The translations under genes were made by a program, and so were the position numbers. The notes under the pieces are model-generated. The model searched no databases. It worked only from the letters and a program-made list of their open reading frames with translations, and was not told the DNA's origin. Of a DNA stretch of 64,000 nucleotides, positions 1-9,970 are shown one piece after another (positions within the stretch are counted from its first letter, which is position 1; the number at the start of each line of letters is the position of its first letter). This stretch comes from Astropecten irregularis (taxonomy: Eukaryota > Echinodermata > Asteroidea > Paxillosida > Astropectinidae), in contig OZ020262.1 of the NCBI GenBank assembly GCA_963971285.1, positions 7,659,036 through 7,723,035 of the forward strand. Direction: 5' to 3'.

Positions 1-613
1 GCTAATTTCATAAGCAAAAGTAGGTAATCCCAGATATATGAACCTATTTGATTGAGTCTTTTCTGAAAATGGTGTCATCCTTATCATTATTTACAACAGA
101 TTACCGTAATGATTTAATTCATAGCCGAGCTAAAGAAAATTTATCATTGGAAATTATTGCTATAGTTATGACACCGTTTTTGAATAAAACACTCACAAAA
201 GGTTCATAGAACTGAGTTTGCCCCATTTTTGTTTCATGTAATCTGCCGCCCATCGACTTAATAGTCATTGAGCGCATGCGCATTCCACACATCCCAAGAT
301 AAAATCTTGGATGCGGTCTGATCACATCATAGCACTTAAAGGCTAAAAGCTGAACATTGTATCACTTTTTTAGGCTTCAAATATCACTATACGAAGAAAT
401 AATAGATTTACATTAAACAGAATGATCGTACCGTACAACTCGATCGAAACGAACTTTAAACAAAATTTCTCCATTTCGCCAGTCTGATAACATCATGATT
501 ATGAAATCTTGCCAAGTCAGTTGTGTTTTTACTGATTTACGTATGGACACCGACACATTATAGTCCCCATGTAATATCACCGTTTAATACAAGTATGCTT
601 GCTTTGTTCCCAG

Positions 614-700
614 GGCTGCCTGTGACGAGGGCAGCATTAATGATTTACAGATGAGATTAACAAATAGAGGCTTCAATTATACCTGCGTTGAAGATCCCAG
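614..700 (+). CDS. Penultimate exon of a partial gene for a Cys-rich, C-terminally anchored protein
   Basis: An 87-nt open exon lies between a good acceptor (pyrimidines then CCCAG at 609-613) and a consensus donor GTAAGT at 701. Read from base 615 it gives AACDEGSINDLQ..., ending NYTCVEDP, with two cysteines and an NYT glycosylation sequon. Two bases (AG) are left at the 3' end, and these join in frame to the exon at 2147/2156. No convincing further exon was found in 1-600, so the rest of the gene lies upstream of the window. The family was not recognised. The Cys spacing and the CN ending of the next exon recall Ly6/uPAR three-finger domains, but the match is weak. Confidence 0.6.
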
Positions 701-788
701 GTAAGTTTAATACGTTTATAAGTTTATGTAAATACATACATGTACATGAGGAAAACCGGAGAACCCGGAGAAAACCCCCAACACATTT

Positions 789-1392
789 AAGGCCTATTTA
801 CACATACGCGACTTTGTCGCGCAACAATGTCGCGTGCATTTTTTTTTTACTGCGCACAAATCAATGGGTGTACTCGACATGTACTCGACAAAGAAGTGCG
901 ACTTGTCGCGCGACTTTTTGAAATCAAATTCAAAGTGATTTTGTCGCGCGACAAAAAAAGTTGCACACGTATTTCCCTATGTCTTCACATGCCAGCTGTA
1001 TTGATTGGTTGGGAAAGATGGACAATAAAATAATAATAGGTCCAGTAATGTAGTGAGTTGCACGAGACATCCAACAGAAATGCCGGGTGAGAAGACAACA
1101 TAATTATGCCTAATTATGATCTCCTCCTGAGGGTATGATGCTCCTAAGATCGCCCTGCAGCTGCCAAATAACAGTTGCCACCTGAGCAAACTATATTTTT
1201 CCGAACACGAAGAAAATGAAGCATATGAGGTGGCAATTTATTGAAAAAATAAAGTCTGTTTTTGATTTTCATCATTAAAATTTGGAAAAAGTCAGGCGAC
1301 ATAATCGCGTACTTTTGGACAGCTAAGCGTGTGCGACATTGTCGCGCGACTTAAATCGTTGGGACAAAGTCGCGTATGTGTAAATAGGCCTT
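789..1392. repeat. MITE family B, copy 1 (GTCGCGCGAC-rich)
   Basis: The left end AAGGCCTATTTACACATACG is repeated inverted at the right end (...GTATGTGTAAATAGGCCTT). The termini are packed with the self-complementary motif GTCGCGCGAC. There is no coding capacity. It is flanked by TTA/TAA-type sequence, consistent with a non-autonomous PIF/Harbinger element. Confidence 0.7.
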
Positions 1393-1393
1393 A

Positions 1394-1981
1394 AAGGCCT
1401 ATTAACACATACGCGACTTTGTCGCGCGACAATGTCCCGTGTATTTTTAACTGCGCACAAATAAATGGGCGTGTTTGCATTTACGCGACAAAGTAGTGCG
1501 ACTTGTCGCGCGACTTTTTGAAATCAAATTGAAAGTGATTTTGTCGCGCGACAAAAAAAGATGCACACGTATTTCCCTATGTCCTAACGTGCCAGCTGCA
1601 TTGATTTCTTGGGAAAGATGGACAAAATAATAATAACTGAGGTCCAGAAATATAATTAATTGTCTGAAACACCCAACAAACATGATATAGATGGCGGGTG
1701 AAAAGACAACATAATTATGCCTAATTATGATCGCCTTCTGAGGGTATAGGATCGCCCTAGCTGCCCCAAAACCAGTAGGCCCCTAAGCAAAATATATTCT
1801 TCCGACCACGAAAAAAATGAGGCATATGAGGTGGAAATTTTTTAATTTTTTGAAAAAGAAAAGGTCTGTTTTATGATTTTTATCACAAAATTTGGCAAAA
1901 GTCGCGCGACAGATCGCTTACTTTTGGACAGCTGCGCGTGTGCGACTTTGTCGCGCGACTTAGTCGCGTATGTGTAAATAG
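1394..1981. repeat. MITE family B, copy 2, abutting copy 1
   Basis: It has the same termini and interior as copy 1 and starts one base after it. The right end stops at GTGTAAATAG and lacks the last GGCCTT. The two copies sit head to tail within one intron. Confidence 0.65.
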
Positions 1982-2146
1982 TATAGTTTTTATGTAAATA
2001 CATATACATGTACATGAGGAAAACCGGAGAACCCGGAGAAAACACATTTAGCCTTGCCGTCTATACAAACGAAATAAAAATATCTATATTTTCTTTTCAA
2101 TATTATTTCCAGCAGTAATATTATTGTGTTGTCTTTGTATATACAG

Positions 2147-2294
2147 TGATTTCAGATTCCTGCAGTGTGCTGCAGACCCTGATAACATGCGCTGCCTTCC
2201 CAACTGCAACTCAGCTGCAGGAATCTATGCAGGCATGTCACTGACACTCATAGTACAGCTGGTGTTACAAGTAGCGACCCGAAGCCAAGACTAG
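2147..2294 (+). CDS. Terminal exon of the same gene: Cys-rich end plus GPI-type hydrophobic tail
   Basis: The exon continues the frame from position 700 and ends at TAG 2292-2294. It encodes three cysteines (FLQC, MRC and the PNCN motif), a small-residue stretch NSAAG, about 18 hydrophobic residues (YAGMSLTLIVQLVLQVA) and a short end TRSQD. This is the layout of a GPI-attachment signal, although a short transmembrane anchor is possible. Two acceptors 9 nt apart (AG at 2145-2146 and AG at 2154-2155) both keep the frame. They give EDPSDFRFLQC or EDPRFLQC at the junction. Function unknown; the product is probably secreted and surface-attached. Confidence 0.6.
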
Positions 2295-2368
2295 TCTATT
2301 TTCATGATAAGCTTTGTAGCTCTCCTTATGTCACTTTTAAGGACGCAATGTCATTATCATTTATTTTA

Positions 2369-2528
2369 GTGTATATTTTGCCGGCACTGTCATGCATTCT
2401 TCTCGTTGGCCATGCCGGCCTTCTTTCTCTAAAGGTTATTTTGCAGTATTCTTATACTGCAGATTAGCCAATGGTAACGGCAAAATAGCGTTTGTAGGAA
2501 GATTGCCGGTGCCGGCAAAATATACACT
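2369..2528. repeat. Short MITE with 19-bp perfect terminal inverted repeats
   Basis: AGTGTATATTTTGCCGGCA at the left end is matched exactly inverted at the right end (TGCCGGCAAAATATACACT). It is about 160 bp and non-coding, and lies 75 bp after the stop codon of the 5' gene, so probably in its 3' UTR. Confidence 0.65.
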
Positions 2529-2626
2529 GCCTTATCTTTTACAACCAACCAGTATGTAGTGGGATTGTAGCGGTATGGTTAGGTATTAAACATGATTGAT
2601 ATTAGCGCTTTATTTGGTGGTGTATT

Positions 2627-2703
2627 TCGCCCCAAAAGAAAGGGGAAATACTACACGTGAGTTTGTTTAACAGTGCATAGCTATAGGACATCTTGGGGCG
2701 ATT
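2627..2703. repeat. Short palindromic element with CGCCCC / GGGGCG ends
   Basis: CGCCCCAAAA at the left pairs with TTGGGGCG at the right. A related element (ends CGCCCCC and GGGGCGAG) occurs at about 15845-15926. Very small and non-coding. Confidence 0.4.
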
Positions 2704-3179
2704 TGTAGGAAGGCATCTAGGATTCGCTCATGAAAACCAAATCGGTTTGAGGCGCGCTTACATCTATATTCCAATCGCCATAATGTCTTAGATTCGCATT
2801 TATTTCAATAACATTTGTACGTTTAAGTGTATTTTGTTACTATTTTATAACTGACGAGGTTTGTAACCGACTGATAGTACTAAGTATTTAAATATAGTGA
2901 ATGCCACAAAGAAAATTGACATAACTATAGGCCTACATGTATATTGATCATTAGAATTTTTAAATACAGATTACCAAATGTCACTGTTGTTGATTTCAAA
3001 GAAACACTTAAATTGTGAACTTAAACGGTGTTATATTTAATTACAAGATGCTTTCAAATGTTGTAATTGTTTAAATCTTCATTTATGATTTATGTTGCAC
3101 AGGCAATTGCTGATTTTATTTCATAAATAAGGAAATTTAATTTTAATTGTTTTGGGTGTGCATCTTAAATGACATTTTT

Positions 3180-3740
3180 ATTATTATAACTATCTGAAGA
3201 TACTTGTGATAGCGATACTGCTGTTTTTTTAATTGTTTAAGAATAATTAGTTTGCATTTTTGCTGGATTTTTGACGTGTTGCGTCCATTTTAAAATATGA
3301 GATTTATTCTCAGACAGCTTTTTAAATGTTTGACTTTGCCCCCTTCCCACTCGTCTTGGTATGTTTTTTTATCAATTTTTATCAATCTCTTTTTGCTTGT
3401 AGTATTGATTGTACAGTGGATGGTGCCATAATATGCGCGTTCTCACACACCGAAAAAGCGCGACTATTTGGGTCGAGATTTGTAGTGCGACCCAAATAGT
3501 CGCGCTTTTTGGTGTGTGAGAACGTGCCTAGTGTTGAGACCTTCGCTACACATCATTACCACCTCTTCATGGTTGAATAGAATGCATCTTTTCCTCGTGA
3601 AATAGGAAGACCGTTGTATTTTTTCATCCACTCTTTACATGTGTATTTTCGGTATTTTTTTTTGTACATGTATTAAATAGGACACGATGGCCACAAGCAT
3701 TGGTATTAACCTGGCTGTGAACCTCGCGGGGCTTCTGACC
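3180..3740 (+). repeat. Paralogous block X, copy 1 (lectin-neighbourhood duplication)
   Basis: This segment contains GATAGCGATACTGCTG, TTAGTTTGCATTTTTGC, TATTGATTGTACAG, CACCTCTTCATGGTTGAATA and GGCCACAAGCATTGGTA. The same landmarks occur in the same order and orientation at 15430-15860, and in part at 8905-9400 directly upstream of the intact lectin. Copy 1 is interrupted by a hairpin element (3438-3524). Confidence 0.55.
3438..3524. repeat. Foldback element of about 87 bp (GTTCTCACACACC family), copy 1
   Basis: The two arms are nearly perfect complements: GTTCTCACACACC..GCGCGACTATTTGGGTCG and CGACCCAAATAGTCGCGC..GGTGTGTGAGAAC, with a loop of about 12 nt. A second copy is at 6100-6185. Confidence 0.7.
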
Positions 3741-3878
3741 TTCGCAGTTTGAAGACCCAATCTGTTCATATTTCTTACAATTTTTTTTATAAGTGTCACT
3801 TTTACCAGATGGTGATCCACTGATAATATTCAGATAACTCAATATTATACATACTCCAAAAAGACTAAGGGAAGCCAT
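3624..3878 (-). CDS. Candidate small secreted Cys peptide (84 aa), unproven
   Basis: ATG at 3878 is in a fair context (AAAATGG). The first 20 or so residues (MASLSLFGVCIILSYLNIIS) look like a signal peptide. About 62 residues follow with four cysteines (KNC, SNC, NAC, NTC) and many Lys and Thr, then a stop. No family was recognised. The 3' half of the reading frame lies in a duplicated non-coding block and the start lies in one arm of a long hairpin, so it may be a chance frame. The initial coding sequence is also present inverted at 3985-4026, where it stops after MASLSLFGVCIILS. Confidence 0.22.
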   Translation of the reverse strand: MASLSLFGVCIILSYLNIISGSPSGKSDTYKKNCKKYEQIGSSNCEGQKPREVHSQVNTNACGHRVLFNTCTKKNTENTHVKSG

Positions 3879-4026
3879 TTTTGATTCTATATTTCGTTCT
3901 GTATTCAGAACATCTTCAGGAACAGAACATCTTTCCTCATTTCTGAAGATGTTCTGAATAAAGAACGAAATATAGAATCAAAAATGGCTTCCCTTAGTCT
4001 TTTTGGAGTATGTATAATATTGAGTT
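3836..4026. repeat. 84-bp hairpin with 23-nt loop
   Basis: Left arm 3836-3919 and right arm 3943-4026 are reverse complements with one mismatch seen. They run from AACTCAATATTATACATACT to its complement. The near identity implies a recent inverted duplication or foldback. The arms carry the start of the small secreted-peptide ORF. Confidence 0.75.
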
Positions 4027-4267
4027 GTCACGTTTAGTTTTTGCAAAACTTTTAAACAGTATTATTATAAACTTTTCGCACATGTTGACAATTTTATCCC
4101 TTGATTTTCAAAAGCAATATACTCGGTATTGTACAAACTATGTTTACTTGTTTAATTAAATAAAAATTACGTTTGCTCAAAATAAGTTTCTTTTGTTTTA
4201 TTCATAGTCAAGGTCAAGGACTGACGGGGAAAGGAATTTGAGATGTGGTCATGGATTGGAGTAGTCT

Positions 4268-4400
4268 ATGGGCCTTTTCGAATTAAGGCTTGAGGCTAGG
4301 CTTGGGATTTATTTTGCTACCGCCATTTTGTGTTCTGAATGAAATGAAGGGCTTGAGATACATGGCGAAGCTAGAGCCTTTCTTTGGCTTCGTCATGTGG
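4268..4400. repeat. Fragment of a MITE with GGCTTGAGGCTAGGCTTGG end
   Basis: It begins GGGCCTTTTCGAATTAAGG and continues AAGGGCTTGAG..GCGAAGC. The fuller relative at 16200-16420 has both ends. Confidence 0.45.
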
Positions 4401-4774
4401 CCCAATAAGGCCTTATGTGATAGACGCACTCGCGTACGTCAAATTCTGATTAATTATGCAAACCAACCTAGCACTGACCTCTAGGTTTTGACCAATCAAG
4501 TTCAGCATCCTTCGTTACGACGCTGACGGAAATGTTCTCAAAACAGATCTGATTGGCTGATGTGCCACGTTGAATATAATTTGCATGTATGCATGTATGC
4601 ATCAGACGTTCGTACGTAGTGTGGCACGGAGCAGCAGAACGGATGATACTCGGACTAGGATTGGAGTCGGGGTCATGGGTGAAAGGTCTGGGTCAATGAT
4701 TCCGGTCATGGTCATTGTAGAAAGGCCAGGGGAATAAAGTCGGTATCATGGATGATTGGTTGGTACTCTTCATT

Positions 4775-6060
4775 GTGCTAGACCCTTTCAAGATAAACTG
4801 GTACCCTGTCAGTTCTGTGGTCCAGTTGATGCTGCGTGTTATCAGTTTTTTTGTGGTAGGTTGCAATAAAATTATTCAAACACATATGTAACTGAAAAAA
4901 CCCAAAGAAACAGACCCCGAAAATTATTTAAACGAAACACATTCCATTTATGGAATAACATGTGTGTGCAGGTGTATATATTTTATTATTTCTTTGAAAA
5001 CCGACTTTGAAATAATAATTTTCCTTTTCTGACATAAAAAAGATGTTGATGCTTGTAAATAATAATCCAAGCCTTTTCGTAAAATGTTATTTCAAAATGA
5101 CATCACTTTGTCTTTTACTTCATATAAAGGTGAATCAGATATTTTAAATGTGCGAAAAATCAGTGATTATTTGTTTGTCTATTACTACTGCCAGTAGTGT
5201 AGACACGTCCTCAGACCTTGGGGTATGATCTTGTAGCTGGGTCGTACTTCCATATACGTTTGTGCACTAAATTATTTTTTTATATATATAAAAAGTGAAA
5301 ACCTGGGGGTTGCAACCACCAACCACGGGATCTACGCCCATGACTACTGCAGTTAATGACGCTTATTCTACGGCTGTTTTATGCATTATGGCTGTTTTGT
5401 GAGGGGATTTGGAACTGTGGAATAGCATTAAAAAAAACAATGTTAGGCTTTTGGAAATGATTTAGCATTGGGAAATTGCATCCAAATCGGAGACATGTTC
5501 GATTTTTGAAAACTTATCGGATTTGCACAAACATCCGAAATATGAAAATGTTCGGTCGTTAAATTTGATTAGGTTTTTGGAAATGCGTCCGAGTAGTAAA
5601 AAATATGTATGATTTTTCAAAACACGTACTTCTAAAAAATAATGTGTTAGCTTAAAAACCAAAAACTATTTAACTTCTTAAAAATACATCCGTTTCCATT
5701 GTAATGTGTTTTTGACCCGATTTCTGCTTCGTACGATAACTGTATACAAAATCTTCGTCATCAGTTGACCTACAAAATATTGTTTCAGTCCGCACTGCTT
5801 GCAATTACGGCTTGAGCCGACGCACTGACCGTGCAGAGGCAACAAGTGGTAATAATTTGTGGCCAATAATTTGTTCATAAATAATATCAAAAAGTAAGAA
5901 CGTTTTCAGATTTTTGCAGAACAATTTAGCGCATTCTACCCAACCAAGTGGAGATAATTCGTGGCCAAGGTTTCAGAACCAGGCACCATCCTCCGCACAA
6001 TACTGCAAGTAGGTCATACAGAAATGATAAGAAATCGTAACAAACATGTACAGGTAGGAA
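4775..6060 (-). other. Lectin-locus block A: flanks kept, lectin gene missing
   Basis: 4775-4920 matches 17995-18135. 4980-5215 (GGTGAATCAGATATTTT, GTGCGAAAAATCAGTGA) matches the lectin 3' flank at 21340-21815. 5735-6060 (CTTCGTCATCAGTTGACC, GGCAACAAGTGGTAATAAT, CACCATCCTCCGCA) matches the upstream flank of the minus-strand lectin at 22815-23110. Between these, at 5216-5734, there is no C-type lectin sequence on either strand; the stretch is AT-rich and unrecognised. The simplest reading is a third lectin copy whose coding region was lost or replaced. Confidence 0.55.
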
Positions 6061-6099
6061 AACATCTAAAATCCAAAAAGGCTGTCTCAAAAATAAGCT

Positions 6100-6185
6100 C
6101 GTTCTCACACACCAAAAAGCGCGACTATTTGGGTCGCGCTGCAAATCGCGACCCAAATAGTCGCGGTTTTTTGGTGTTTGAAAAC
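6100..6185. repeat. Foldback element (GTTCTCACACACC family), copy 2
   Basis: Arms GTTCTCACACACC..GACTATTTGGGTCGCG and CGCGACCCAAATAGTCGCG..GGTGTTTGAAAAC form a hairpin with a loop of about 8 nt. It is the same family as 3438-3524, with a few differences at the right end. Confidence 0.65.
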
Positions 6186-6189
6186 GTGC

Positions 6190-7525
6190 CTATTTATTTT
6201 GAATTCAGGGACAATTAATATTTCTTTTTGGACATTCTGTTCTAGTCAAATACCGCCCTGTCGATGTTTCCACACTGGTATAGACGCTTGGTTAACAACT
6301 TTGTTACAGCAAGTCCTTTGTGTTGGTTTCTATGGCTATTGTGTCAGTGTGTTAATCAATTGTCACCCCTATTGTACCATCCTTTTACGGATGCGTTCAA
6401 ACCTTGGACTAATTATCGGCGGGCTCAAAAAATCGGTCTTTAGTCATCCAAAAGAGTCGAATTATTGACGCGGCAATAGGTACTTGATCCGCCCTTGACA
6501 ACGACCTAAGCATATACAACAGCCAAATCCAGCACCCGAGTTTTCTTTAGCTCGGCTTTTAAAGTACATGTATATCATTTCAGTAATCCGGTGTGAAAAA
6601 TTATTGGCTTTTCCGCGTCTGCGAAAAGCCTTTTTTTGTTCTGATTTGTTTTTATAGTTTTTCTTCCTCTTCTTCTTCTTCTTCTTCTTGTCGTCACGGC
6701 CCATAGACGTTGCACACATTTTGTTCGGACACCGACTTTGTTTACTTTTAAGCACTCAATCTTAACCAAACTTAGTCCACGTAAAGTCCCCGTTGGGTAG
6801 ATGCGTGCTCAACATTTACGTCATTATGACGTCATCAGGTGCCAAATTACAAGCAATTTATATTAAATAATTAAAATCTTTAAAAATCAACAAAAAAATC
6901 AACTGTTTGAGATATCAAGTTGATTCTTTCGACAAATGTCAATGTTAGGGAAGGTCTTTCTTTGTGACACATTGCTTGACCTCTGTGACCTCTACTTCTG
7001 GTAAACCATGAAGTACCTCCTCATATCAAAGTGAAAAGAGCTAGGATCACGATTCTTTCGCCAAATGTCAATATAAGGGAAGTTCTTTCGTTGTGACACA
7101 TTAATATTAATACGTTGAGAACTTTATGAGAAGCAATTCATATCATATGCGGAAAAGCCTTATGTGCTGTTTACAACAGCCATAAATGTCTAGTTATTAT
7201 ATGACACCGTTTTAGAAGAAAAACACGAAGAAAATGCATGGATATTAGTTTGCCTCGATCCATTTGTTCATGTCATTTGCCGCCCATTGAGTATAATTTT
7301 CTTTGAGCACCCCACACACCCGCACATACCCCTACACACCATAATTTTCGGATACATTTTGAAATTGAAAAAGTGTTGTATTTCAAGGACAACATTGATT
7401 TAGAACAAACATTTTTGTTTGAGAAACTTGTTCTTTATCTATCACTTTCAGATTACCTAATGGTTCTGTCTCAACAGCTACGTTTATATTCTATTTAACG
7501 ATAACATCATTTACAATGTATCTCT
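6190..7525. other. Intergenic, no gene seen
   Basis: AT-rich with a CTT run near 6665-6690. The pair 6930-6975 and 7050-7110 share TTCTTTCG..CAAATGTCAAT..GGGAAG..TTTCTTTGTGACACATT, a degenerate tandem repeat. No open frame with family resemblance. Confidence 0.4.
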
Positions 7526-7529
7526 TTAA

Positions 7530-7803
7530 AGGTAGTATCATGGTCTTTGTCAAAGAAATACAGATTCATGGGCAACAATATCAAGGAAGATACAGTAACA
7601 GTCATCTGTGAAAATTTCAGTCTCATACGGTGCCCACTTTTTGAGAAAATTGTGAAGTCTTTTATTTTTTATTTTTGATCTTTTAAAAGATCAAAAAGAT
7701 TTTCGGACGTTGGTTTACTAATTTCTGGATGAATACACCATTTCAGGCGGAAAAATCTGTGAAAATTCCTGTTTTGGTTTCTTACCAAAGTATGATACAA
7801 CCT
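7530..7803. repeat. TTAA-flanked MITE family E, copy 1
   Basis: It starts AGGTAGTATCATGG and ends GATACAACCT, flanked on both sides by TTAA (7526-7529 and 7804-7807). It contains TTTTAAAAGATCAAAAAG and CACCATTTCAGGCGGAA, which mark all copies. Confidence 0.7.
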
Positions 7804-8009
7804 TTAACTGCATGTTTGTGGACATGTCAACATGCTCTAATTCTCCTACCTTGGTACTGTACAATACCCAATTACCCATTGAAGTAAGCAATCACTAAAT
7901 TAATAGATATCCAACAATACTCCTTTTCCAGTAAGCAAAATTTGAAGGGAAAAAAAGGCCAAAAGATGGTTGGAAACAGATATTTTTTATTTATTTAGTT
8001 AATTGAACA

Positions 8010-8273
8010 ATGGCTTCAAACAGACAAGATGAGACGAGCTCCTCCAATTCCTAAATCTTCCTGTGCAAAATCGACTACAATATACGGGAAATCGTTGCAA
8101 AACTCCGGGGATCACCCGTCCCCGTTAGCTCATTACTGAAGAGTGGATTTGCCCTCGACGATCTGCTGCAGGCTAGGAAATCGCTCTTCGAAGCGGCGCT
8201 GATGAGGAGAAAAACCTCACAAGGAACAAAGATGGCGCCGAGACGACGGGCGATTCTACACAAAAGCTATACG
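8010..8273 (+). pseudogene. ORF-like first exon interrupted by a TAA at codon 15
   Basis: ATG at 8010 (context AACAATGG) reads MASNRQDETSSSNS, meets TAA at 8052-8054, then stays open in the same frame for 73 codons (...NIREIVAKLRGSPVPVSSLL and onward to HKSYT). It reaches a perfect donor, ACG|GTAAGT, at 8274 in phase 0. The helical, charged composition and GC content above the surroundings look like real coding sequence. I do not recognise the family; it could be a host gene remnant or a DNA-transposon ORF. The stop could be a true nonsense mutation or a base-call error. Downstream exons were not found. Confidence 0.4.
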
Positions 8274-8904
8274 GTAAGTAACACTGTGTTCGTCTAGTAC
8301 TTTTACTTAAAATAACCCGTAAATCTGTACATGCCATCCTCGAAACTATAATAAGCAATGAGTTTTGCGAAGTTCACATAAATGCCTTACGAAACTCTTT
8401 CTGAGCAGAATTTCTGGACCACGTGCAACGGCCTACTGTAAGGAAAAACCAACCAACAAACAGCGTGACAACAATTTCACTTGGCATAGCTCGTGTACAT
8501 ACACTCTGGTATAATAATAACCGAGGATGGGACCTTATGGAGACTTTCCCATAGGGTCGTGCACAAACTTTACTTAACTATATCTAAACATCCTCCAAAC
8601 CAATGAACTTGAAATTGACATATGTTCATATTAAGAGCATTGTCTGTTTCCTATTGAAAATATGGACACCGCAAATATGTCTTTAAAAGGTAGCTGGTAC
8701 CTTAGGGAGACATGGAAATGTCTCCTTAAGTCCCGTTGTCCCCAATAATTATGTCCACTTTTACACGCTAACGTGTCTCTCTATAAATACCCTATTTGTA
8801 GTAGGTTCACAGAAATTACCACGATGCTTTGGGGGTAAATTATAATGCACGTCCACTATCAGAAGATACAAATGAAAGAGCAACTGCTGAAGTAATAATT
8901 TAGC

Positions 8905-9420
8905 AATTGTTGTCATGTTTGGTATATTTTGATATTTCAGTCACATTTTTAGTGTTTTCTTTAAATTTTAGATTTTTGTCTTTATTACACTCGTTTTCCT
9001 GTGATTTTTTAATCGTTATTATCGATCTCGTGCTGCTTGCACTATTGATTGTACAGAGGATGGAGCATGATGCTATAATTATGGGCCTCTTTGTTTAACG
9101 CACAGGATCCCAGATTTGGGGATCCCAGATTTTGGGATCCACGTCCTATGCTGGGTACGCTACAATGGGATCCGGATCAGTAGAATCCGTGATCCTGTGC
9201 ATTAAACTAACAGGCCCCGTGTCTACAAATCATTACGTGCTACCTCTTGACTAAAATAAAATTTATCTTTTCCCTGGGAAAGTTATGAAGACCATAGAGA
9301 GGCTTTTTCTCAACTGCTTTAGATATATTATATATTTTTATTTTTAGAAACGAGACCGCGTTGGCCACAAATTATCACCACTTGTTTAATAGAACGTGAA
9401 CAATTAGGAGAGCGTCCACT
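8905..9420 (+). repeat. Paralogous block X, copy 2, directly upstream of the intact lectin
   Basis: It shares CACTATTGATTGTACAG, CACCTCTTGA-like, TATCTTTTCCC..GAAGACC, and ACGAGACCGCGTTGGCCACA followed by ATCACCACTTG with 3180-3740 and 15430-15860. The last piece also matches, in reverse, the upstream flank of the second lectin at about 22890-22950. A small hairpin MITE (9083-9218) sits inside. Confidence 0.5.
9083..9218. repeat. Hairpin MITE (GTTTAACGCACAGGATC family)
   Basis: GGGCCTCTTTGTTTAACGCA with CAGGATC at the left pairs with GATCCTGTGCATTAAAC..AGGCCC at the right. The interior is made of GGGATCC repeats. Non-coding. Confidence 0.6.
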
Positions 9421-9539
9421 CATCACGGTCAGTGCTTAATTGGCTCATCATACCTTGACTGATAGCATGCCGATTGCAAGAATAATTGGTACGTCAAACC
9501 CTTGACGAGGCTTTATCATAGGCCCTTGCAATGTAGAAT

Positions 9540-9970
9540 TCAGTCGCTGTAAACGACACCACTGCGCTGCCCACGCATCTCACTAATTGTCGGCGACTGA
9601 CCGTTCTAGGCAGTAATCTTTGAGTGATAATTCCCGGCACAAGGTATCGTATGCAAATACACTTCTACCTAGAGACGATATTTCACTCGAGTGTTACATT
9701 CAAAGATTGGCGGTGAGTTGTGACAGCAGGTCGGAGCTGACAGATACTGGCAAAAGACCTGCCCTGCACGTGAACGTCTACATCATCGGTGTTGCAAGGC
9801 TTTCATTGACTGATTTCAAATCTCTCCTGTGTAATCTCGTGAACATTCACATCAATTTGTCTTATAAATGCATTTGACTCTCAAGTGACTTGACTTTGCG
9901 ACGCAGGGATTGAAGAAGTATTAACTGCATTGCACGTGGCCTGTCCCAATTAAAAACGTTAACCGTCAAG
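9540..9970 (+). promoter_or_regulatory. Upstream region of the intact lectin, with TATA box
   Basis: TATAAA at 9863-9868 lies about 105 bp before the start codon. Several stretches are conserved with the upstream region of the second lectin (reverse strand, about 22357-22620): CACGTGAAC followed by an ATCATC motif, TCGTGAACATTCA, CAATTTTGTC-like, and TTGACTTTGC..GCAGGGAT. The second copy lacks the segment carrying the TATA box. Calling it a promoter rests on position and conservation only. Confidence 0.5.

Larger units (their letters stand above)
701..2146 (+). other. Intron of the partial 5' gene, filled by two MITEs
   Basis: The intron runs from GTAAGT at 701 to CAG at 2146. Most of it is two head-to-tail copies of one inverted-repeat element (789-1392 and 1394-1981). 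These are bracketed by two copies of a roughly 60-bp sequence containing the motif CCGGAGAACCCGGAG (about 722-787 and 1987-2047). Confidence 0.55.

Noticed and set aside
1..613. Further upstream exons of the 5' gene
   Set aside because: No open segment with matching acceptor, donor and phase was found here.
6462..6769. Lys/Arg-rich frames near a CTT run
   Set aside because: The composition comes from a simple CTT/AAG repeat.
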